This document shows positions 56,051-64,000 of a stretch of DNA of 64,000 nucleotides, in pieces. The position numbers were made by a program, and so were the translations under genes. Below the pieces are notes generated by a model. The model was given only the letters and a program-made list of their open reading frames with translations. It was not told the DNA's origin and made no database searches. Source of the DNA: Adiantum capillus-veneris (taxonomy: Eukaryota > Streptophyta > Polypodiopsida > Polypodiales > Pteridaceae); assembly GCA_014529385.2 (NCBI GenBank), contig CM043956.1:59963120-60027119 (forward strand). Reading direction: 5' to 3'. Position 1 is the first letter of the stretch. Every line of letters starts with the position of its first letter.

Positions 56051-58260
56051 ATATTGAATCTGTTGAGTTGTTATCTGGTTCTAAGTCTGAGTGTTGTGGT
56101 TCTCCTTATAATTTAACCTCCACATCTATTATCAAATTCTCTTCTATTTCATCTATAGTGCATTGAGATACACCAACATTGAACTCTTCTTCATCTTCGT
56201 TTTGACAATCATTCAACTAGGTTGACATTTTCTCCTTGTAGCCAGCACTTTTGATGTGATTCAATACCTTTTTGTTGCAAAACATATACACTAATTTTTT
56301 TGCTCTATCTATTAATAGTCTGTTGTGAATAGTGCTCTGAACATACTTGTACATACTCCAGTTTCTCTCTGAACTTGAGTTTGTTGCACATTGTGCGAGT
56401 ACTTACATTGCAAGGGGACATAAGGTAGAGTAATGCTCTCCACCATTCATCATCCACCACTTCCATGTAGGTTGCTCTTTTGCCATTACTTGTACAAAAT
56501 CATTTGCATAAGGATCTTCTTTTAATCTAAATGCGCTCATTTCTTTGATGCAATCAATTCAGTCTTGAACGTTGGAGTAGAACGTGTTAACCACATGATA
56601 GAAATCGCTTACCACCTCTGTATTGGACATCAGATCTAAATTCCAATACTCTGGATCGAGCATGTAAGCAACACTATGGAGTGGACTATAAGCACTCTTC
56701 CACCTTGCATGAAAATACTTAGCCAAAATTTTTTGATGCTTGCCAGAGAAGGGTAATCGCCACTCCTTCTCTACTACAGACTCTTTCAGCTCTTCAAGAT
56801 TTTCAAGACTCTGTTGGACTGACCACCATGTCATCCACACTTTACCCAAGGTTGGTGCCCTTTGATCAAGATTGTGGATCGCAAACATAACGGGCATCAT
56901 TACATGGTATGCATCCATTACACTCCTCCACCAAGCAGCCTTGTTTACATTGCCAAGTAGACATGTATTTTCTCTTTCACTTTCTTTTTCTACTCAAGCT
57001 GCCATTCATCAAAGGCCGCACAATTGAATGTGTCAATCAAAGCGTATTTATTATGGAGAAGTGATTCCAAGGTATAAAAGTGTGTGCAGAACTGAGTTTC
57101 AGCAAGAAGTTTCAGCATCACTGACATGCACATCCTATACAAATCAAGCACTCTTTGTCGTTTCAAGATAAATTTCACAACCTGACGGGCTGTATCAATT
57201 ATTTTGGCGAACCATATGGTTTCTTCGCTAGTGTACCAATCTTTCAGCACCAAGTTTAAGCTTTGCGTATTACAACCATTAGCAAAAATGTGTAGAAAGC
57301 ACTTCTTTATTAATTTACTGGCGTTTTTACAATTCTTTACGTTGTCCATGACTACTTGAATGACATGTTCAGCACCAATTTCTTTAATTACATTAATCAA
57401 GACCTCAGAAATGTATTTGCCACTTTTAATTGCCCCAGAACTATCAATCGCCTTTATAAACGTTTCTCCCCTAGGACAAACCAGCATTACATTGATCAGG
57501 GGTCTTCTCTAAACATTTGACCAGCCATTACTCATAATCGTACATCCTGAAAGCAAAATATTCCCAAGTATTATTTTGCCAACACGCTCTTTGACTTCGA
57601 TGTAACAATTGTCCAAGAAAACATTTCTTATCATGTGATAAGAAGGAGCTGAAAATCCTGGACCAAACTCACCGATTTTCTTCCAAGCAACCTTCCAATG
57701 ATTCCTGTCTACCATGACCAAAGCACTTCCAGTAAAGAACATTGCTTTGGCGAGTGCAGTTTGTGATTCTTCTAGAGACTACACTCAAACGCTTTGATGT
57801 AATAATTTTTGACGCATTTGACAAAGTTCACCTTCATTGTGACGTTGAAAAGGAACACTACCTGGAATTTCCTCTCCTTGCATACGTTGTTCTCCAAGGT
57901 TAGTTGCCATCACTACAGGATTTGTGGAGTTATTATTTGTCTCTGGGAACTCTTGACTTGAAGCCTTAGAGCTATATATCTGTTGTCTCTTGCTACCCTT
58001 TTTGGTGAGCTCTTCTCTCAAATGCTTTGCAACTGCAGGTGCCTGAGGATGTTCACATTTCTTACAACTGTTTTTAGCGCTACCCAGAAAATGATCCCTA
58101 ATACATGGTGCACCGCCTGATTTTGTTGTGTGACAAAATTACATTGCCACTCCATATATCGGCCGCATATGTTGTGAGCATAATCCCACTCTTTGCCAGG
58201 AGCTTTTTTGTTCTTTGGCTTCTTCGTACCACTTGTGCCCACATTTTGCTCCATTGCTTT
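56050..58260 (-). pseudogene. hAT-family transposase, decayed
   Basis: Minus strand. N-terminus MEQNVGTSGTKKPKNKK, a degenerate BED-type zinc finger (EWDYAHNICGRYMEWQCNF), polar linker. The DUF659-like core has FSAPSYHMIRNVFLDN, ILLSGCTIMSNGWSNV (D-G-W becoming N-G-W), PRGETFIKAIDSSGAIKSG, HVIQVVMDNVKNCKNASKLI and IFANGCNTQSLNLVLKD. A middle region has HNLDQRAPTLGKVWMTWW and WKSAYSPLHSVAYMLDPEYW. The C-terminal hAT dimerisation region has SSSERNWSMYKYVQSTIHN and LLIDRAKKLVYMF. Stops at 57510 and elsewhere and frame shifts between pieces. hAT enzymes cut and paste elements with 8-bp target duplications. TIRs of this copy were not found. Confidence 0.88.
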
Positions 58261-58814
58261 TAAATTAAACTGAAGACAAAAGAATAAGATGTTCAGTTTT
58301 CGAAACATTTTTCTTATATTTAATATATATTATAATTCATAAACCATTCAATATGAAACTAACCATCATGCACAATATGAGATTTTCAATGCATGCTAGT
58401 CAATCCACATATCGATCACCTATATTGTGAGGAATCATACACATTGCAATGTAGTCTATGCATGGCATAATAACTATAAAAATGCTATGAATCTCTCTAT
58501 ACAATTGTAATGATTATTTATATGTCCACTTTGATTTGCAAACAATAAGACACGTCTAATTTCAATTGCTACAAGAAAACAAACGAAAACAATAAAATAT
58601 ATGATTGGTCATTTCATGCACTAACTAGTATGGGGCAGTTAGCTAATGGTTGAGTGTGAAGTTGTTGTGTAGGGTTAGATTTAATGTGAAATGTATACAT
58701 TTTTGCAATAGATTACGTCTATAATATATTTTTTTGAATAAATATATCTAAAATCAACACTTTATGTTTAATAGAAGTGTTTTGGTTGTGTATATTTAGG
58801 GAAGCTTTTAGAGT

Positions 58815-58818
<4 letters not shown>
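58261..58818. other. Non-coding, AT-rich
   Basis: No coding or RNA feature recognised; one end of the hAT element probably lies here. Confidence 0.35.

Positions 58819-58853
<35 letters not shown>
58819..58853. repeat. (GA)n microsatellite
   Basis: About 17 GA repeats. Confidence 0.95.
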
Positions 58854-58855
<2 letters not shown>

Positions 58856-58898
58856 GGAAAGAGATAACAACCCTTTAAATTAAATAAGATCTTTTTTT

Positions 58899-59333
58899 TT
58901 AGGTAATGTATTTGTTAAAAGAAGAAGGATTTCCAGAAAAAGCATTGTATCCATTTGGAGTAATCGATCTAAATTTCTTAATATAAAGTGTTTCTAAATG
59001 ATTTGCTTTGTCCTTTATTGTTTTTGAATCTATAATTTCAATCGTGAACTTTTTGTTGAACGGCTTGTATCTGCTAATGTCAGATATCATCAATTTAGTA
59101 GGTCGTTTTTTATGTTGTAAAATCCTTCTTTTTAGATTATTCATTTGTCCAATAAATATTTTTTATTTATTATAGATTGTAATTTATAAATAAAAATCTT
59201 ACTTTTATTTTCTGGAGTTGTTGATTTTTTCATTTGTCCAATAAATATTTTTTATTTATTATAGATTGTAATTTATAAATAAAAATCTTACTTTTATTTT
59301 CTAGAGTTGTTGATTTTTGGGGAGACTTTCCTT
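58899..59333 (-). pseudogene. GIY-YIG-type endonuclease exon, broken by a tandem duplication
   Basis: The exon starts after TTTTTTTAACAG (acceptor, AG at 59334-59335). Reading: EGKSPQKSTTLENKSKIFIYKLQSIIN, then, in a shifted frame, IFIGQMNNLKRRILQHKKR, and YKPFNKKFTIEII, NHLETLYIKKFRSITPNGYN. This matches GIY-YIG nucleases: I-x-I-Y, F-I-G, the R and H after it, catalytic E in L-E-T-L-Y, and N in P-N-G-Y-N. A near-perfect 89-bp tandem copy and a change in an adenine run put the halves out of frame. Such single-strand-nicking domains occur in Penelope-like elements, some phage and giant-virus genes, and stand-alone homing nucleases. Here it lies on the same strand as the helicase. Confidence 0.65.
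59142..59319. repeat. 89-bp tandem duplication
   Basis: 59142-59230 and 59231-59319 differ at about one position, so the event is recent; 89 is not a multiple of 3 and breaks the GIY-YIG frame. Confidence 0.95.
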
Positions 59334-59481
59334 CTGTTAAAAAAACAATTAAACTCTTTTAAAATGATTTTGTATAAACTTTTATGAGTTTTAGTATAGA
59401 TATATAAGGTATTTAAAATATATTTAAATATTTTAGAATATAGATTGTTATTTTAAAGTAAACAATGGATTCACATTTGGG

Positions 59482-59483
<2 letters not shown>

Positions 59484-59521
<38 letters not shown>
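59484..59521. repeat. (GA)n microsatellite in intron-like sequence
   Basis: About 19 GA repeats between two candidate exons. Confidence 0.95.
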
Positions 59522-59525
<4 letters not shown>

Positions 59526-59624
59526 TGAAAATGTATTATTTGACTATGTTGATAATTGCTTTAAAATATTATTGAACTTATTGGTATTTAAATAAAATGT
59601 GAATTTTTGGAGTAATAATTTTAC

Positions 59625-60575
59625 CTTGATTGGTGGATGTAATATCCATAGGTATTGAAGCTGATTGCAAAGATGATTCTCCTTTATTAGCTATATCCAT
59701 ATCTATAAACAATGTTATGTAAAAAAAATTTAGTGTGAAGAATATAATCATTTATAAATAGAGAAGAAATTATGATTTTATGCCATTGCTTTGATTCATA
59801 GTAATGAAAAATTTGCAAGTAGTGCCATATTGCCTTCGTGCAAATTCCATATCTAGTGATGTTGTAATGCTTTCCAAAGTGATTGGATCTTGTTTGTTTT
59901 TTACGTTGTATAGTTGCTCATACTCTTTTAGAATGATTGAAGCTAGTCTATTATCAAGAGTTTTCAAAGATTCTAATGGAAAGTTGTAGCCAAAATGCAA
60001 TAAGTTGATAGCATATGCTGAAATTCCATTCGTGTGTTTATCTAATAAAGCTTGAGCTTCGTATCGCTCAAGCATTATATATTCATTTGGTAAATCTTCC
60101 TCTTTGAATATCTTAAGAATTCGTATTGTTAGACCTGCAAAGTAATTGTATTTGAATTAAATTATATTTGAAATTATGAATAATATAAGTAAATTTTTTA
60201 AAACATAAGCTGAATTATTTACCATCTGCAGGGAGTTCTTTAGTAGTATGTGTTTTTTCCATGTTTGAAACGTATTGTCGGCTGCGTCCATATATTTTTT
60301 TAGCTCATCATAAGATGGCCAACCATAAATCTAATTTATTGGATCACGTCCTGAGATATTTAAGTTGTTTGATTCTTAGCAGGAAGTTTTCTCTGTGTTG
60401 CCTTTTTTATTTTCGTTGCTCTTCTTGTTCTTTTTCTTGTAGGTCTATTGTGGCTTTTGCTTTAGCTTTGATAGAATTGAAGACCTAATATATTTTAACA
60501 CAATTTATACATTTAAGGTTATAAATATTGAAGTCTGTGATTAGAGATATAAGCTTACCTCCATATTGTTTAGCT
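59625..60575 (-). CDS. Multi-exon gene segment between helicase and nuclease
   Basis: Candidate exons with good GT-AG borders on the minus strand. An exon ends ...ELPADG at GATG|GTAAATAATT (about 60222) and the next starts after TACTTTGCAG (about 60137) with LTIRILKIFKEEDLPNEY, continuing LLDKHTNGISAYAINLLHFG to a stop at 59770. A 78-nt exon 59625-59702 (DMDIANKGESS ... TSTNQ) has TTTATAG before it and G|GTAAAA after it, and joins in frame to the GIY-YIG exon. A further small exon is suggested near 60550-60575 (CAG|ATTGAAAGC ... GGAG|GTAAGC). No known domain. The intact splice sites imply more recent activity than most of the window. It could be part of the same mobile-element protein as the helicase. 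Confidence 0.5.
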
Positions 60576-60757
60576 TTCAATCTGAAAAATATAAAAATGA
60601 ATTTATTAATAATTTCCTTTATATCAATATAGTAATAAACTATAGCACCTTAAGTTTGATATAAAATAATTTAGCATACATTACCTTTGTTTTAATCTTT
60701 GGAGTATACTTTTGTAAGTCAATAATCTTCATATATATAATGATTTATTATTTGTAT

Positions 60758-61905
60758 TTAGAAATCGTCAATTGTAATTGAATTCAATATTTTTATGTTC
60801 TTTCGGTTAGTTGATCGAGACAACATGACATATAATAGTCCAGGAGAAAAACATTTTCGAACTATTAACAATGACTTACCAAAGATAGTTCATCCTTGGG
60901 ATTTATGTCCACTCATTGCATATGCTAGTGTTAGTGGAAAAGATGTTTTATGATACCATGTTCCATTGTATGTCTTTTTTTATATTTAGATCTTCTAATA
61001 GTTACATTTTGTTGTGTATGATTTACACATATTATAAGTTTTGTTATAATAGATGTTATATTGTTATATTTAATATCTACGACTGTCCCAAAAGTTCCAT
61101 TACCTATACCTATTGCTAGATCTATGTTTTGTGTAAACATTAATGATGCTCCTATTGCTACTTTGGATAGGGTATGAAATTATGTATCATTTATCCAATG
61201 TTGTAGTTCTGGTATATGATGTGCTATTGTAGCAATATCTATATTGAATATATTGGAATGGTTGAATATCTTTAATAAGATGAGGTCATCATAGTATATG
61301 ACATCTTTATTATGTGTACATAATATAGTTGTGTCTTTATCTATATATTGTTCTAAATCTTTCTCCTGTATAAATGTATGTTTTAAGTATTTCTCTAATT
61401 GTGATTTAGATGGTTTACTTTGTCTAATTATAGCTAAGAATTCAATGAAGTCTGGATCTGAACAATGACGTATTGAGGTATATAATGCGTGGTGTATAGC
61501 TAATTTCCAAAATATAGAATTTGTTATTACACATTTTTGGCATATCAAGTCTTTATTTTTACAATTACATAGTGCAAGCAATTGCGGTATATCTCCAAAT
61601 AGAAGTAGTTTTTTAGTGTTAAATATTTGTAGCATAGATAATTTACAAGCTTCTGAAATTTGGAGTATAATTGTATGTAATATTTGTGATGTCATCATTG
61701 AGAATTCATCAATTATAATTACATCAGAAGATCTTATTTTAATTGAACGGATATCATTTGGTTCTAAATTAGAACGAAATAAATGATTTTTATTAGGTAA
61801 ACAAAAAAAATAATGTGAAGTACGTGTTAATCGACTAAGTCTTGTAGCTGCTACTCGTGTGGGTTGTAAGGAGGACTCCTATGTTTTTGGTTATACATTT
61901 AAATG
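60758..61905 (-). pseudogene. PIF1-type helicase, 5' end cut by a copia element
   Basis: Minus strand from the copia border: PTRVAATRLSRLTRTSHYFF (motif Ia area), VIIIDEFSMMTSQIL (Walker B, D-E), KKLLLFGDIPQLLAL (motif III-like), a Cys pair (CNCKNKDLICQKC), SIRHCSDPDFIEFLAIIRQ, TTILCTHNKDV, KVAIGASLMFTQNIDLAIGI-G-NGTFG, and after a stop AYAMSGHKSQG and GLLYVMLSRSTNRKN (motifs V-VI), ending at 60758. Walker A is absent, beyond the insertion. In eukaryotic genomes such helicases with the inserted cysteines point to Helitron-like (Helitron-2/Helentron) elements; no HUH nuclease is visible in the window, so this is inference. Confidence 0.75.
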
Positions 61906-62132
61906 TGTTGGAATTAGGGTTATAGAGAAACACACACAGCTTGGAAAAGACAAAGGAAGCTCAAGGCACACAATAGAGAGTGTGTTACTTAGTGTGCAAT
62001 GGAAAGATAGATAGCCCTAGAGTGATGGGCGTATATACAATGCACGGGGAAAAAAACCTCCTAAAGAGGGAAAAAATGCCCCGGCAGTCCTAGTGTGTTC
62101 ACACACATCACTACCACATGTATATGGTAACA
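61906..62132 (-). repeat. 3' LTR of a Ty1/copia element
   Basis: 227 bp, TGTTGGAATTAGGG to ...TATGGTAACA on the plus strand (TG...CA). Contains a TATATA stretch near 62032 and CACACA tracts. Directly outside the purine tract at 62133-62145. Confidence 0.88.
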
Positions 62133-62145
62133 AATCCCCCCTGGA
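62133..62145 (-). other. Polypurine tract of the copia element
   Basis: Minus strand CCAGGGGGGATT directly before the LTR start TGTTACC. Confidence 0.85.
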
Positions 62146-64000
62146 GTGATGCAGTGAACGAGAGGTGGCACATGAGTAAAGGGAAGTGCCATGCCCTGAG
62201 GACAGGATCAGTCCACAAAGGGGAGTAAGCCCAAAGCTTTGCGGAAAGCTTCAAGCTTCTCACAAGACAATGCCTTTGTGAAAAGATCTGCAAGGTTGTC
62301 CTATGTTGACACATAAGCCAAGTTGATCTCTCTTGTTGAGAGCCTCTCTTTCACATAGTGGCAATGCACCTCAATTTGCTTTGTGTGAGCATGAAAAACT
62401 GGGTTCCTCGCAACTGCCAATGTGCTCTGACTGTCAGTGTAGATAGTGTTGACAGTGTCCTGTCCAACACCCAAATCAGCCATAAGGCATCTGAGCCATA
62501 CACACTCAACCGTAGCTATGAAGAATGCCCTGTATTGAGCCTCACAACTCAAAGTGGCCACAATAGGTTGCTTCTTGCTCAACCATGATATACATGAACT
62601 GCCAAGCATGAAACAAAAACCACTTGTGGACACTCACGTGTCAAAACAACTAGCCCTGTCTGAGTCCGAAAAAGCATGTAGGTTTGGCGGCAATGATCCC
62701 CCCTTGGGATAAAACAAGCCAAGATGTAAAGTGCCACTAAGGTAGCGGAAAATCCTCTTGACAGCCTGCCAATGCTTAGAGCCTGGGCTATGCATAAATC
62801 TGCTGACCTGTGAGACTGCAAACTGAATATCCGGCCTCATGTTGCATACATAAATGAGGCAGCCAACAGCAGTTTGGTAAAGAGTGACATTAGCAGGATT
62901 GCCAGCATCATGAAGACTCAACTTCAAACTTGTTTCCATGGGAGTGGCAATAGGTTTGCAATCCTCAAGTCCAAACTTACATAGCAATATCTCTATGTAA
63001 CTTTTCTGACACAAGGCAATACCACATCACACTGCTTAAACTGTATACCCAAGTAATGATGCAACAGCCCCAAATCTTTCATCTTGAAAGTAGCATTCAA
63101 ATCAGCCTTAAATTCAGCAATATGTCTCTCATTTGGTCCAGTGATCAGCAAATCATCAACATGAAGAACCACAATGAGAAGTACATCACCCTCACGCTTT
63201 ACATACAATGTGCTTTTTGTTAGACTGTTACGAAAGCCTCGTTTACCCAAATGAGTGTCAGCTTTCTCATACCAAGCACGAGGAGATTTCTTCAACCCAT
63301 ACAAAGCCTTCTTACATCTGCACACTTTGTCCTCTTGTCCTTTTATGAAAAAATCGCGAGGCTGCGTTACATAAACTTTCTCAAATATGTCACCATTCAA
63401 GAAAGCAGTAACAATGTTTGATTGATGTACATCCCAACCAAAATGAGCTACCAATGCACATAGAAAATGTACAGTAGTCATACGACAAGTGGGAGAAAAA
63501 TTCTCTTCATAATCTATGCCCTTTTGCTGTGCATAACCTTTTGCAGCAAGTTGAGCCTTTTGGCAATCGATCTCACAATCCGGCTTGCGTTTCAACCTTC
63601 GTACCAATGGCCTTTTTGCCAGGAGGCAAATCACATAAAGTCCATGTGTCATTTTCTATAAGTGCATCATATTCTGATTGCATGGAAGCTATCAAATTTT
63701 TTGAATTCTGTGCCTCATCAAAAGACAGAGGCTCCTCAACATCATGTAAGCTAGACACAGCCAAAGCATAACAATCTGATGCATAAGATGCATGGCGAGA
63801 GCCTGAACGAGTACGACTAGACAAAGGTGCATCCAATTTACTGTCACGCAAAGTGTGCACCAGCCATTTTGGCATACCTCTAGCCTGCTCATTTTCAGCC
63901 CTTTCCTCATCAAGTACATCATGTACATCTGCATCAGTAATAGGCTGATCTACGACATTTTCAGAAACCCCCATAGGCTGTACATTTGCCTCATTGGAAC
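62146..64000 (-). pseudogene. Ty1/copia pol: RT and RNase H (continues beyond the window)
   Basis: Minus strand. An integrase-RT junction part has ARGMPKWLVHTLRDS, IASMQSEYDALIENDTWTL and DLPPGKKAIGTK (63974-63573). RT (63652-62993) has GIDYEENFSPTCRMTTVHF, DVHQSNIVTAFLNGD, CKKALYGLKKSPRAWYEK and the catalytic box VVLHVDDLLITG. Then PMETSLKLS, YQTAVGCLIYVCNMRPDI, and RNase H with SSCISWLSKKQPIVATLSC-E, TIYTDSQSTLAVARNPVFH and KQIEVHCHYVKERL. The tail (DNLADLFTKAL) precedes the polypurine tract. Frame shifts near 63590 and 63010 and a stop near 62634. gag, protease and integrase lie past the right edge. Confidence 0.92.

Noticed and set aside
58899-59333. Penelope-like element as source of the GIY-YIG domain
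   Set aside because: No Penelope-type reverse transcriptase upstream on that strand; the neighbour is a helicase and the exon joins by splicing to another ORF. Not excluded, only unsupported.
58899-61905. Integrated giant-virus DNA (helicase plus GIY-YIG)
   Set aside because: Several GT-AG introns and the lack of any capsid, polymerase or other viral hallmark gene make a transposon more likely.

Overview
The window reads as repeat-dense nuclear DNA from a land plant with a large genome. The evidence is Ty3/gypsy elements of the dual-RNase H (Tat) type, a Ty1/copia element, a hAT transposase with a DUF659-like core, long (CT)n/(GA)n/(TG)n microsatellites, GT-AG introns, and no gene I would confidently call an intact host gene. 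Species cannot be read from the sequence; a fern, lycophyte, bryophyte or gymnosperm seems more likely than a compact angiosperm genome, but that is inference.

Layout. 1-10722: element A, a minus-strand gypsy-like element with primer-binding site, long leader, broken gag with tandem zinc knuckles, two retropepsin-like domains and a 3' W-V/I-P-K domain, but no reverse transcriptase; its leader is a diverged ~280-bp tandem array built on a conserved 20-bp palindrome, and the same array recurs at 1-1060. 10723-18782: element C1, a nearly complete minus-strand Tat-type element with two ~1.15-kb LTRs. 18790-21700: a decayed minus-strand transposase-like gene (T) split by a GTAC-rich block. 22176-25839: element B, a plus-strand gypsy pol relic with the same extra 3' retropepsin plus W-V-P-K module as A, then a probable LTR. 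27232-29392: a 347-bp duplication and a 5'-truncated Tat-type pol (D), then its LTR. 32463-35690: a decayed coiled-coil, gag-like ORF. 36800-41880: a decayed minus-strand gypsy (E) carrying a 764-bp TIR element with 8-bp target duplication. 42072-49978: element C2, a sister of C1 in the opposite orientation, inserted into the integrase of another gypsy relic (F: 49979-51360 continued at 41870-42071).

51522-62145 is different. It has a 33-nt inverted repeat, an array of imperfect hairpins with a conserved 20-nt loop and variable but paired stems (51921-52385), a second repeat family with small hairpins, a kinase-like pseudogene, a coiled-coil/RING-like pseudogene, a minus-strand hAT transposase, then a minus-strand multi-exon region with a PIF1-type helicase and a GIY-YIG-type nuclease (Helitron-2-like by inference). 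That helicase is cut by the 3' end of a Ty1/copia element (61906 to window end).

The genes do not form a pathway. They are layered mobile elements in which insertion order can partly be read: C2 is younger than F, the TIR element younger than E, and the copia element younger than the helicase. The most unusual signal is the hairpin array at 51921-52385: 18 of its 21 non-Watson-Crick positions are G-T, as expected for a structured RNA made from the plus strand.
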